Origin: Lachnospiraceae bacterium
Lineage (GTDB): Bacteria > Bacillota > Clostridia > Lachnospirales > Lachnospiraceae
DNA length: 64,000 nucleotides
Reading direction: 5' to 3'
NCBI GenBank assembly: GCA_022483465.1
Contig: JAKVNF010000003.1
Span: 536,001 to 600,000 of the forward strand
This document shows positions 25,213 through 33,178 of this stretch, piece by piece. Under the pieces are notes generated by a model. The model did no database searches, was not told the origin of the DNA, and was given only the letters and a program-made list of their open reading frames with translations. The translations under genes and the position numbers were made by a program. Numbering within the stretch: the stretch's first letter is position 1; every line of letters starts with the position of its first letter.

Positions 25213-26091
25213 ATGAGAGCGGGGAGATTTCTGTTTGTGTCATTTGCGGTGCAGGGGCCGGTGCTGGAGGTGGACCTTCTGGCGTACAACTACGGCCACA
25301 TCATCCTGCAAAAGCGCGAGAAGCTGATGGCGATGCCCTACCCGGGGCCCGCCCTGCCAAGCGCCGTCTCCTTCGACCGCTTCTGGGAGGAGCATGCGCC
25401 CTATTTCCACGAGTTCGAGGTGGTGGGGTGCGGCCTTGCCTCCTCCTTCCAGAAGGTCCGAAGGCTCCTTGCCAGGTGGGGGATCCGCATCCGCATCCCG
25501 CGCCTTTCCTGCACGGACCTTACAGACCTCGCCGCAAGGTGCCTCTCCCCGGCCTACGCCAGCGCTGCCGGCCTTGCCATCGCGGCGGGCATCGCCCCGG
25601 TGCCCCAGACGCCGGGCGCGGAGGCGCTCTTTCAGATGGCGGAGTTTCTGCGGGGGAGGATCCGGCAGATCCCCGGCGAGGCCGCCCTGTTCGAGACCTG
25701 CCGCATGGAGCAGAGCCTTGACACCGCGCCGGCGCCCCGCATCCGGCGGCACCTCCCCGCAAGGCGGGAGATGGCAGCGCATCTTACCCTCTCCGGAAAG
25801 CGCGTGGTGCTGGCCGGGACCTTCCGCTATGGCTCGAAAAAGAGCGTGCGAAGGGCCCTCATCCTCATGGGCGCCATCGTGGAGCCGCAGCTTCGCGGGG
25901 ACACGGACTTTGTCATCGTGGGGGCGGAGAGCGAAAAGGCGAGCGGCAGCGCCGCCGCCGCGCTCTTTCACGATGCCCTGCGGCGGACACGCCGCAGGGG
26001 CAAACCCAAGATCCTCTCCGAGCAGCGGGTGTTCCCCCCGTCCTGCCGGTCTGATATACTTTGGTTGCCGCAATACGGAAATCGGAGGTAA
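25213..26091 (+). CDS. DnaQ-like exonuclease-fold protein with a C-terminal BRCT domain
   Basis: The last 90 residues of this 292-residue protein are a BRCT domain like that of bacterial DNA ligase (LSGKRVVLAGTFRYGSKKSV, GDTDFVIVG, then KILSEQRVF). The first 150 resemble the layout of DnaQ-type 3'-5' exonucleases, but the expected acidic motifs are lost: the first motif reads VSFAVQG instead of a D.E pair and the second reads VGCGLASSF instead of HNA.FD. It therefore looks catalytically dead and may bind DNA or a partner. The N-terminal call is weak. ATG at 25213 follows GGAGGG. Confidence 0.65.
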   Translation: MRAGRFLFVSFAVQGPVLEVDLLAYNYGHIILQKREKLMAMPYPGPALPSAVSFDRFWEEHAPYFHEFEVVGCGLASSFQKVRRLLARWGIRIRIPRLSCTDLTDLAARCLSPAYASAAGLAIAAGIAPVPQTPGAEALFQMAEFLRGRIRQIPGEAALFETCRMEQSLDTAPAPRIRRHLPARREMAAHLTLSGKRVVLAGTFRYGSKKSVRRALILMGAIVEPQLRGDTDFVIVGAESEKASGSAAAALFHDALRRTRRRGKPKILSEQRVFPPSCRSDILWLPQYGNRR

Positions 26092-26101
26092 CCTGCCGCT
26101 C

Positions 26102-27460
26102 ATGAGAGCCAAGAACGGGAAGAGAAATTTCAACTGGTACCGTCTGGACAATGCCGCCACCATCATGCCCTCCACCACGAGGGGGCCGGACACCCGCTGC
26201 TTTCGCATCACCTGCACTCTGAAGGAGGCAGTGGATCCCAACATCCTGCAGCACGCCCTGGACCGGGTGATGGAGGAGTTTCCCCACCTGCAGACCGTGC
26301 TGCGCAAGGGCCTGTTCTGGTACTACTTCGACGAGACCCAGGAAAAGCCCGTGGTGGAAGAGGACCGGGGCGGGATCTGCCGGGCCCTCTATGTCCCCGG
26401 CAGGCGAAGCCTCCTCTTTCGGGTCCTCTACGCCGGCTCTCAGATCAGCCTCGAGATGTACCACGCGATCGCCGACGGCACCGGCGGCCTCATGATCTTA
26501 AAGAGCCTCGTCCTCCACTACCTGAGCGAAAAGCACGGGATCTCCCTGGAGCAGGCGGTGGAGGGCGATGCCTCCGCCGCCCAGAAGTCCGACGATGCCT
26601 TTGCAAGGTACTACCAGAAGGGGTCGGCCCCGAAGGTTCACAACTTCGATCCCGCCGATGCCGGAAAGGCTGCCAGGCATCCAAAGGAGCAGCCCTCCCG
26701 GAAAAAGCACCGCCGCCAGTGGGCGCAGTTTGCCCTGCAGAAGGCCTACCAGATCCCGATGGAGAAGGACTTCTCCCTCCAGTGCCACTACCTGGAGGCC
26801 ACGGCGAAGACCTCCGAGGTCCGGGCGCTGGCGGCCAAGAATAAGACGACGATCGGCGTCTTTGTCGTCTCCGTCTTCATCCAGTCCCTGATTGAGACCA
26901 TGCGGGCCGGGGCGGCCAGACATCCCATCGTCATCAGCGTCCCGGTGAACCTTCGGCAGTACTTTCCCTCCCGCACCGCAAGGAACTTCTTTGGCGTCAT
27001 CAGCGTCGCCTACCGCCCCGGAGACTACGACGGGACGCTGGAGAGCATCCTTCGCCCCGTGGCGCAGCAGTTCTCGGAGCAGCTCACCCGGGAGGCGATC
27101 GAGAAGACGATGAACGGCTACTCGGGGCTTGTCCACAACCTGGCGATCCAGGCGGTTCCCCTGTTTCTCAAGGACATCGGCCTCTCCCGGATCACGCTCC
27201 TGACAAGGCGCGGCACCACCGCGGTGGTCTCAAACCTGGGGGCCGTGCGCCTGCCCGAGGAGGCGGCCCCCTTTGTGGACCGCTTCAGCGCCTACATGAC
27301 CGCGCCAAGGCTCCAGATGTGCATCTCCAGCTTTGGCGAGAAGATGGTCTTCGGCGTGGTCACCGCCTACGACGAGAAGGCCCTGCTGCCCGCTTTTTTC
27401 CGGAAGTTCACCGGGGCGGGGCTGTCCCTGGAGATCGGCTCCAGCGACTTCGACGCCTGA
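26102..27460 (+). CDS. Condensation/acyltransferase-like protein (alcohol acetyltransferase type)
   Basis: The 452-residue protein belongs to the CoA-dependent acyltransferase/condensation fold. The active-site HxxxDG is in EMYHAIADGTGGLMILKSL (about residue 120-140) and later sections read VSVPVNLRQYFPSRTARNFFG and VVSNLGAVRLP, typical of alcohol acyltransferase and PapA-like enzymes. It probably moves an acyl group from CoA to an alcohol; neither partner is known. Ten bases separate it from the BRCT gene and 16 from a zinc-ribbon membrane gene. Confidence 0.75.
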   Translation: MRAKNGKRNFNWYRLDNAATIMPSTTRGPDTRCFRITCTLKEAVDPNILQHALDRVMEEFPHLQTVLRKGLFWYYFDETQEKPVVEEDRGGICRALYVPGRRSLLFRVLYAGSQISLEMYHAIADGTGGLMILKSLVLHYLSEKHGISLEQAVEGDASAAQKSDDAFARYYQKGSAPKVHNFDPADAGKAARHPKEQPSRKKHRRQWAQFALQKAYQIPMEKDFSLQCHYLEATAKTSEVRALAAKNKTTIGVFVVSVFIQSLIETMRAGAARHPIVISVPVNLRQYFPSRTARNFFGVISVAYRPGDYDGTLESILRPVAQQFSEQLTREAIEKTMNGYSGLVHNLAIQAVPLFLKDIGLSRITLLTRRGTTAVVSNLGAVRLPEEAAPFVDRFSAYMTAPRLQMCISSFGEKMVFGVVTAYDEKALLPAFFRKFTGAGLSLEIGSSDFDA

Positions 27461-27476
27461 AGCGAAAGGAGACTGC

Positions 27477-28166
27477 ATGCAGTACTGCCCCAGATGCCAC
27501 GTATATATCCGCGGACACAAGACCTGCTGTCCGCTCTGTAGGAATCCCCTGATCGAGAAGGAGACGCCGCCCGATATGGACCCCGCCCCCGCCTTTCCGG
27601 TGCCGGAAAAGCACCGGGTGTCCGGGGTCTCCCTGACCAGGATTCTGACCTTTCTGATGCTCCTCTGCGAGATCCTGATGGTGTTCTTTGCCCTGCAGAA
27701 CCGGGAGGCGGGCGTCTCCGCCCACTGGCCCTACGTCTGCGGATTTTTGTGCTTTTTTGCCTGGGTGGACTTTCTCATCGCCCGGTACTTTCGGAGCAAC
27801 CTGATCTTTCTCGTCACCTTTGAGGCGTACCTGGGCATGGCCCTGTGCCTTGCCGCAGATCACCTGACGGTGCCCTACCGGGGCTGGGCCGTTGCCTGGT
27901 GCGTCCCCTTCGGGATGATCGCCCTGGAGGCCGCCACCGTGCTCCTTGGCTGGTCCGAGGGCCTGCACATGGTGGACTACGCCGTGTACCTGTTTGTGGA
28001 CACGATCCTGGGCCTCCTGCAGCTGATCCCGATCCAGCGCCACACGAACCCCCAGCCGCTCCCCGCCCTCATCAGCCTGGCGGTGCTCCTCGCGTACCTG
28101 GCCTTCATCCTGGTCTTCCGCGGGCGGGACCTTCGCAACGCGATCACCAAGTTTTTGAATTTCTGA
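27477..28166 (+). CDS. DUF6320-like zinc-ribbon membrane protein
   Basis: The 229-residue protein begins with a zinc ribbon (CPRCHVYIRGHKTCCPLCRNP) followed by about six hydrophobic segments from residue 50 to 220. It resembles the DUF6320 proteins found beside acyltransferase genes in Lachnospiraceae. The function is unknown. Its position between an acyltransferase-like and an esterase-like gene suggests a part in the same ester-related process. Confidence 0.65.
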   Translation: MQYCPRCHVYIRGHKTCCPLCRNPLIEKETPPDMDPAPAFPVPEKHRVSGVSLTRILTFLMLLCEILMVFFALQNREAGVSAHWPYVCGFLCFFAWVDFLIARYFRSNLIFLVTFEAYLGMALCLAADHLTVPYRGWAVAWCVPFGMIALEAATVLLGWSEGLHMVDYAVYLFVDTILGLLQLIPIQRHTNPQPLPALISLAVLLAYLAFILVFRGRDLRNAITKFLNF

Positions 28167-28194
28167 CCGGCAGCCGAACAACGGAGTGAACCAC

Positions 28195-29439
28195 TTGAAC
28201 AAAGACGCATTCAACCAAAGCAGCATACAGCACGGCCTCTTTCTCCTGCACCGGGCAAGGCAGGAGAGGAGAGGGGACTTTTTGGAGCGGGCCGGGGACC
28301 TGGTGGAGAAGACCATCGGCGCCGGCATCGCCCACTCCCGGCTGGAGGCGCCGGTCCTGGCGCCGGAGGCGGCCATCGTGCCCGCCGCGCTCTCGGATCC
28401 CGGGGTCTGGTACCGGCTCCCGATCCCGGAGGGCCTCTCCGGGGACGGCTCCGAGTACCACATCTACGTGCGCCGGGGGACTTGCGACAACCTCTGCGTC
28501 TTTTTGTCCGGCGGGGGCGTCGCCTGGAACGCCTTCACGGCGGCGCACCCCGTGACCTACGGGAAGATGGCAAGCGGGCGCCCCAACTACTACTGGAATA
28601 ACCTGCGCCCCTTCACCCAGGCCATGAACATCCACGTGGGGATCACCTCCAACACCCGGGCAAACCCCTTCCACGACTGGAACTTCATCGTGATCACCTA
28701 CTCCACGGGGGACTTCCACGTGGGGGACGGGGACTTTGCCTACGAGGACACCAGGGGAGAGGAGGAGGTGCTGCACTTTCGGGGGCACCGGAACTTCCGC
28801 GCGGCGATGGACCGGGCGGCAAAGCTCTTTCCCTCCTGCCAAAAGCTCCTCATTGCCGGCAACTCCGCCGGAGCCTTTGCGGTCCCCGCCCTCACCCCGG
28901 AGATCGTGGAGAACTACTACCCGGATGCCGCGGACGTGACCCTTCTCTCCGACTCGGGGCAGCTCTTGTACCACAAGTGGCGGGAGACCGCAAGGGACAT
29001 CTGGAAGGCCGAAAAGCGCTTCTTTGAGGTCCTCTACAGCGACAACATCACCCTGGACTGGTACGAGGCGCTGACAGCGCGCTTTGGGGATAAGCTCCGG
29101 TACCTGTACGCGAGCTCCACCCACGACTTTCTGCTGTCCGCCTACTACAGTGACGTGACCAACAAGGTCTATGAGTCGGATGCCGAGGTGCAGGACGCCT
29201 ATTTCCAGCAGCTCAAGGAGATGGTGCGTTCCCTGCGCCAGATGGCGCCCGGCATCAGCTTTTACTTCAACAGATGGAAGAACCCGGTGACCATGGGCGG
29301 CACGATCCACACCGCGGTGCGGGAGCCCTACTTCTTTGCCGCGGAGCCGGGCCGGCCCTCGATGGCAAAGTGGCTCATCGACGCGGTGCACGGCGCCACA
29401 GCGGATGTGGGGGATGACCTGCTTGCCAGGGCGCACTGA
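28195..29439 (+). CDS. Pectinacetylesterase-family hydrolase (NOTUM-like fold)
   Basis: The 414-residue protein shows pectinacetylesterase landmarks: VFLSGGGVAWNAF (oxyanion region), ITYSTGDFHVGD and the nucleophile elbow IAGNSAGAFAV. A late His in YASSTHDFLLSAYY may complete the triad. The family removes acetyl or acyl esters from sugars or proteins. No signal peptide is seen, so it may be cytoplasmic. A TTG at 28195 with GGAG eight bases upstream is chosen over a GTG at 28186. Confidence 0.75.
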   Translation: MNKDAFNQSSIQHGLFLLHRARQERRGDFLERAGDLVEKTIGAGIAHSRLEAPVLAPEAAIVPAALSDPGVWYRLPIPEGLSGDGSEYHIYVRRGTCDNLCVFLSGGGVAWNAFTAAHPVTYGKMASGRPNYYWNNLRPFTQAMNIHVGITSNTRANPFHDWNFIVITYSTGDFHVGDGDFAYEDTRGEEEVLHFRGHRNFRAAMDRAAKLFPSCQKLLIAGNSAGAFAVPALTPEIVENYYPDAADVTLLSDSGQLLYHKWRETARDIWKAEKRFFEVLYSDNITLDWYEALTARFGDKLRYLYASSTHDFLLSAYYSDVTNKVYESDAEVQDAYFQQLKEMVRSLRQMAPGISFYFNRWKNPVTMGGTIHTAVREPYFFAAEPGRPSMAKWLIDAVHGATADVGDDLLARAH

Positions 29440-29456
29440 GCCGGAAAGGAGGAGAT

Positions 29457-30035
29457 ATGAGCGAAGACAATACGGCGCTGCCGATGCCGGAGGCGGCGGA
29501 TTTCGAGGGGGCCCTGGCCGCGGTCTTTCTCGCCTTCCGCATCAACGGCATCTCCCCCGCCGACGTCGGGCGGGACTTCATGGCGGAGTTCACCAGGACC
29601 TTTGAGGGGGACCCGGAAAAGCTCCTGGAAGGGCTCCACGGGAGTTTAGAGACCCAGTCCGCCTACTTCTCCCGGGACGGCATGAACTGCCTGCAGATCC
29701 TCTACCTGGAGCTGGGAAAAACCGCGAAAAACCTGCAGGAGGTCTCCGTGCAGACCATGCGGATGATGCTGCTCTACTGCCTGGTGAACTTTGCGGTGGG
29801 AAAGGGCACGAAGGAGCCCTACGTGCTCTGCGTCTGTTCCTCCTTTGTATCGCTCCTTCTCACGATCCAGACAAGAGCCCTGCAGGAGCTTGCGGAGAAG
29901 AACCACATCTTCCTGCACGTGGACCTTCGGAAGGAGAAGGACTTCACCAGCATCCTCGCCCGGGTGGCCTTTGCCAGGGAGGACGCGGGGTGGCTCCATC
30001 CCGGGGAGAGCGAAAATCCCGGGAACGGGAAGTAA
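29457..30035 (+). CDS. Hypothetical protein
   Basis: I do not recognise this 192-residue protein. It has an acidic N-terminus, a predicted helical middle and two moderately hydrophobic stretches (MRMMLLYCLVNFAVG and YVLCVCSSFVSLLLTIQ, about 100-140), which could be membrane or core helices. The C-terminus is polar. The ATG at 29457 follows AAAGGAGGAG and lies 17 bases after the esterase gene. It ends the acyltransferase-led row of genes. Confidence 0.6.
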   Translation: MSEDNTALPMPEAADFEGALAAVFLAFRINGISPADVGRDFMAEFTRTFEGDPEKLLEGLHGSLETQSAYFSRDGMNCLQILYLELGKTAKNLQEVSVQTMRMMLLYCLVNFAVGKGTKEPYVLCVCSSFVSLLLTIQTRALQELAEKNHIFLHVDLRKEKDFTSILARVAFAREDAGWLHPGESENPGNGK

Positions 30036-30047
30036 AGAGAAAAAGAA

Positions 30048-30090
30048 AGAAACCGGTCTGCGGTGTGATTCCGCAGACCGGTTTTCTTTT
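30048..30090 (+). terminator. Terminator of the acyltransferase gene row
   Basis: AACCGGTCTGCGG (30051-30063) pairs perfectly with CCGCAGACCGGTT (30071-30083), followed by TTTCTTTT. Confidence 0.9.
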
Positions 30091-30103
30091 GCCTCTGGAC
30101 ATG

Positions 30104-30134
30104 AAAAAAGCAGAAGCGAAACGCTTCTGCTTTT
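30104..30134 (-). terminator. Terminator of tRNA-Thr
   Basis: On the minus strand AAAAGCAGAAGCG (from 30134) pairs with CGCTTCTGCTTTT, just after the tRNA 3' end, with a T run. Confidence 0.8.
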
Positions 30135-30137
30135 CCG

Positions 30138-30210
30138 AGCTGGCACCGGGAATCGGACCCGGGACCTCCACACTACCAATGTGACGCTCTACCGACTGAG
30201 CCATGCCAGC
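30138..30210 (-). tRNA. tRNA-Thr (anticodon GGT)
   Basis: On the minus strand the acceptor arms GCTGGCA (30210-30204) and TGCCAGC (30145-30139) pair perfectly. The D arm (CTCAGTCGGTAGAG), the anticodon loop TTGGTAG giving GGT, and the T arm (GTCCGATTC loop) are all present. The anticodon GGT reads ACC and ACU. CCA is not encoded. Confidence 0.93.
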
Positions 30211-30248
30211 TTGTTGCTTTGTTTTGCTCCCTGTTGGGCGCAGAAAGA

Positions 30249-30277
30249 ATACTACCATACCCCGAGAGATCGCGCAA
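30249..30277 (-). promoter_or_regulatory. Promoter of tRNA-Thr
   Basis: On the minus strand TTGCGC (30277-30272) and TAGTAT (30254-30249) lie 17 bases apart, about 40 bases before the tRNA. Confidence 0.7.
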
Positions 30278-30345
30278 GGCAAAATCCAAGAAAAAATTAT
30301 TTACGCACGAATTTCGTAACTGTCTGACAAGAATGGCAGAACGCC

Positions 30346-32229
30346 TCAGGCAACGGTCACCGGCGTTTCGCCCCCGTGGGAAGCGGCGTACCCGGCAAGA
30401 TAGTCCCCGATCGCGGCAAGAAACGCGTCCCCGTAGGCCTCGAGCTTCTTCTCGCCCACCCCGGAGACCTCCCGCATCTCGTCCCGGCTGCGGGGGAGCT
30501 TCACCACAAGGTCGGTCAGGGTCTTGTCGGAGAAGACCATGTAGGGGGGAATGCCCTGTTTTCTTGCAAGCTGGAGGCGAAGGCTCCGAAGCTGCGCAAA
30601 GAGCTCGATCCCCTCGGCGGAGAGGATGGTGGTCCCCTTCGGGAGCTTGGCGCGCTTTCTGGAGGAGGCGGCCTCCCCCTCTGCGGCCTCGGGGACCCGG
30701 ATCACGACCGGTTTCCCGGCATGGACCGCTGCCGCGTCCTTTCCCGGCACCACAAGGCCATACCGGTCCATTGTGCGGGCGATGACCCCGGCCTCCTCAA
30801 GAGAGGTGAGGAGGGCGCGGATCTCTCCCTCCGGCATTGCGGCAAGGGCGCCATAGCCCGGCTTTTCGGAAAGGCCGGCATCGAGAATCCGCTTTGTCCT
30901 GTCCCCGTGGAGGGCGGAGGCGACAACAGCAGGTCCAAAGCGCCCCGGGATCGCCCGAACGAGGGTCAGGACCGCCTGAGCGCTTCTTGTGACGTCCCGC
31001 TCCTCGTAGTGCTTTGCGCAGTTTCCGCAGGCGCCGCAGGGCTCCCCGACCTTCTCCCCGAAGTAGGAGAGGATCTCGTTTCGAAGGCAGCTGGTGCAGG
31101 TGCAGTAGTGCTCCATCCGCCGAAGGCGCACCACGTCCTGCTGCTGCACCGTGGCGAGCTCCTCGGCGGTCATCTGCTCGTTTCCCGTCTTGCCCTCGAG
31201 CATCACCCTGCCGATCACCACGTCCTGGGGCGAGTAGAGCAGGATGCACTCGGCGCTCTCACCGTCCCGCCCGGCCCGGCCCGCCTCCTGGTAGTAGTTT
31301 TCCAGGGAGGAGGGCATGTTGTAGTGGATGACGAAGCGGACGTTGGACTTGTCGATCCCCATGCCGAAGGCGTTGGTCGCCACCATCACGGAGATGTTGT
31401 CGTAGATGAAGTCATCCTGGCTGCGCACGCGCTCCTCCTGCTCCATTCCCGCGTGGTAGCGGCCCGCCGGGATCCGCTCATCCCGCAGGATCCCGTAGAG
31501 CTGGTCCACGTTCTTTCTGGTGTTGCAGTAGATGATGCCGGACTCGTTCTCGTGGGCGCGCAGATAGGAGAGGACAAAGTCCGTCTTGTTCCGCGGCTGC
31601 TCCACCCGCCAGTAGAGATTCTTGCGGTCAAACCCCGTCACCTTGACGAGGGGATTGGAAAGTTCCAGGGCACGGATGATGTCCTCCCGCACCTCTTTGG
31701 TCGCGGTCGCCGTGAAGGCGGCCACGGCGGGGCGCTTCTTCAGGGTCTTCACGTAGTCGGCAATCGCAAGGTAGGAGGGCCGAAAGTCCTGCCCCCACTG
31801 GGAGACGCAGTGAGTCTCATCCACGCAAACCAGCGGGATCTCGATCTGCCGGGAGAGCCACAAAAACCGCTGCGTCAAGAGCCGCTCCGGGGCCACATAG
31901 ATGATCTTGTAGCGCCCGCCGGCAGCAAGCGAGATGGCCTTTGCGATCTGGTTCTCCGAGAGGGAACTGTTCAAGTAGGCCGCGTGGACTCCCGCCGCGT
32001 TCAGCGCCTGCACCTGGTCCTTCATCAGCGAGATGAGGGGCGAGACCACGATGGAGACGCCAGGCAGGCACAGGGCCGGCACCTGGTAGCAGAGGGACTT
32101 GCCGGCGCCGGTGGGCATGATGCCCAGAACGTCCCGCCCGGCGAGAATCCCGTCGATGAGCTCCTCCTGCCCCGGCCGAAAGTGCTCGTATCCGAATGTT
32201 GTCTTGAGTACCTCCCGTTTGTCCATCAT
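30346..32229 (-). CDS. recQ: ATP-dependent DNA helicase RecQ
   Basis: The 627-residue helicase has the RecQ order of domains. The helicase core shows GYEHFRPGQEELIDGILAGR (motif 0), MPTGAGKSLCYQ (Walker A), DETHCVSQWGQDFRPSY (DExH and RecQ motif Ib) and GRAGRDG. Zinc ligands are in CTCTSCLRNEI and EPCGACGNC. An HRDC domain ends the protein (LRSLRLQLARKQGIPPYMVF, SGVGEKKLEAYGDAFLAAI). It unwinds DNA in recombination repair. The tandem ATGs at 32229 and 32226 follow GAGGG. It lies downstream of queT, beyond a terminator. Confidence 0.95.
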   Translation of the reverse strand: MMDKREVLKTTFGYEHFRPGQEELIDGILAGRDVLGIMPTGAGKSLCYQVPALCLPGVSIVVSPLISLMKDQVQALNAAGVHAAYLNSSLSENQIAKAISLAAGGRYKIIYVAPERLLTQRFLWLSRQIEIPLVCVDETHCVSQWGQDFRPSYLAIADYVKTLKKRPAVAAFTATATKEVREDIIRALELSNPLVKVTGFDRKNLYWRVEQPRNKTDFVLSYLRAHENESGIIYCNTRKNVDQLYGILRDERIPAGRYHAGMEQEERVRSQDDFIYDNISVMVATNAFGMGIDKSNVRFVIHYNMPSSLENYYQEAGRAGRDGESAECILLYSPQDVVIGRVMLEGKTGNEQMTAEELATVQQQDVVRLRRMEHYCTCTSCLRNEILSYFGEKVGEPCGACGNCAKHYEERDVTRSAQAVLTLVRAIPGRFGPAVVASALHGDRTKRILDAGLSEKPGYGALAAMPEGEIRALLTSLEEAGVIARTMDRYGLVVPGKDAAAVHAGKPVVIRVPEAAEGEAASSRKRAKLPKGTTILSAEGIELFAQLRSLRLQLARKQGIPPYMVFSDKTLTDLVVKLPRSRDEMREVSGVGEKKLEAYGDAFLAAIGDYLAGYAASHGGETPVTVA

Positions 32230-32260
32230 CCATCCCTCTTCTGAAAAAATAACGGGCAGC

Positions 32261-32306
32261 AAAAAACGCCGCTCCGGGCGCTATTGTAGCACACGGAAGC
32301 GGCGTT
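32261..32306 (-). terminator. Terminator between queT and recQ
   Basis: On the minus strand AACGCCGCTTCCG (32306-32294) pairs with CGGAGCGGCGTT (32276-32265), one bulge, followed by a T run. Its loop contains TACAAT, which may serve as a -10 for recQ. Confidence 0.8.
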
Positions 32307-32329
32307 CTCCTGCCGGATTGCAGCGGCGC

Positions 32330-32857
32330 TCAGGCCGCAGTGGTTTTCTCTTTTTTCGGCGCCTCCTCTGATCCAAAGAGCCGTCCCCGGATCGGACAGA
32401 GAACCCGAAGCAGAATCTCGCCGAAGACGCAGACCGAGAGGACTTCTCCCGCTCCGACGGTCAGCATGAAGAAGGGGATACCGCCCGGGATGTGGTAGGC
32501 ATAAGTCAGAATCAGCGGCACGATGACGGCGTTGGAGATCACCGGCGGCAGGGTGCAGAGGAACTTGTGCCTGCAAAGTGCCCGCGTCCCGAGGGCCCCC
32601 AGGAGGGTTGCCAGGGAGCCGAAGATGATGTCGGGGAGCGCTGCCCCGGTCACCAGGTTGGCGACCAGACACCCCACAAACAGGCCCGGCACCGCCGCCG
32701 GGGTGAAGAAGGGCAGGACGCAGAGCGCCTCGGAGATGCGCACCTGGATTGCCCCGCTTGCCAGGTCAAAGCCCGCGGCCACCATGGTCAGGACGACGTA
32801 GAGGGCGGCGATGAGGCCTCCCTGGACGAGCTGCTGCGTTTTCTTGAAATGTTTCAT
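32330..32857 (-). CDS. queT: QueT-family queuosine-precursor ECF transporter S component
   Basis: The 175-residue membrane protein starts LVQGGLIAALYVVLTMVAAG and contains IQVRISEALCVLPFFTPAAVPGLF, the QueT signature, with about five membrane segments. QueT proteins pair with a shared ECF energizing module to import queuosine precursors such as preQ1. A preQ1-I-like aptamer in its leader supports the call independently. ATG at 32857 follows AAAGGAG. Confidence 0.92.
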   Translation of the reverse strand: MKHFKKTQQLVQGGLIAALYVVLTMVAAGFDLASGAIQVRISEALCVLPFFTPAAVPGLFVGCLVANLVTGAALPDIIFGSLATLLGALGTRALCRHKFLCTLPPVISNAVIVPLILTYAYHIPGGIPFFMLTVGAGEVLSVCVFGEILLRVLCPIRGRLFGSEEAPKKEKTTAA

Positions 32858-32960
32858 GGATTCTGTTCTCCTTTCGAGTTGATGGATTTGCCGGTAAAAT
32901 CCCCCGAAAGAAGTGCGGCTGATGGCCGGAAGGTTCTGATTCGAATGAAGATTTTATCCG

Positions 32961-32998
32961 CTTAGTTTTGGCGAGTGGGAAGGGATGCTAACACTCGG
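32961..32998 (-). ncRNA. preQ1-I-like riboswitch
   Basis: On the minus strand a stem CGAGTG/CACTCG (32997-32992 and about 32978-32973) encloses the loop TTAGCATCCCTTCC, then CCAAAACTAA follows. The tail CTAA can pair with TTAG in the loop, giving the pseudoknot typical of preQ1-I aptamers with an A-rich tail. TTTGGCG further upstream can pair with CGCCAAA across the stem end and tail, a possible competing fold. It lies about 100 bases before queT. Confidence 0.65.
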
Positions 32999-33026
32999 GC
33001 CTATGTTCCGCCAAAGGCCAGATGGC

Positions 33027-33055
33027 ATCGTACCGCAGGCGGCGCCGGTGTGCAA
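33027..33055 (-). promoter_or_regulatory. Promoter of queT and its leader
   Basis: On the minus strand TTGCAC (33055-33050) and TACGAT (33032-33027) lie 17 bases apart, placing the transcript start about 20-25 bases before the riboswitch. Confidence 0.7.
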
Positions 33056-33090
33056 GTCCTTTTGTAAAATTAGAACGCATGTTCCTGACA

Positions 33091-33119
33091 TTGCGGAAAA
33101 TACCGCCATTTGGTACAAT
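33091..33119 (+). promoter_or_regulatory. Promoter of the MATE gene
   Basis: TTGCGG (33091-33096) and TACAAT (33114-33119) are separated by 17 bases, about 55 bases before the MATE start. Confidence 0.6.
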
Positions 33120-33178
33120 TAATCAGTTTGACAATTGTTTCGGCACCGTCGAAAAAAGCCGCGGAAGGAGGAAAAACG

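Noticed and set aside
30376-32244. Long plus-strand open frame opposite recQ
   Set aside because: It is the shadow of RecQ, which has all helicase, zinc and HRDC motifs on the minus strand.
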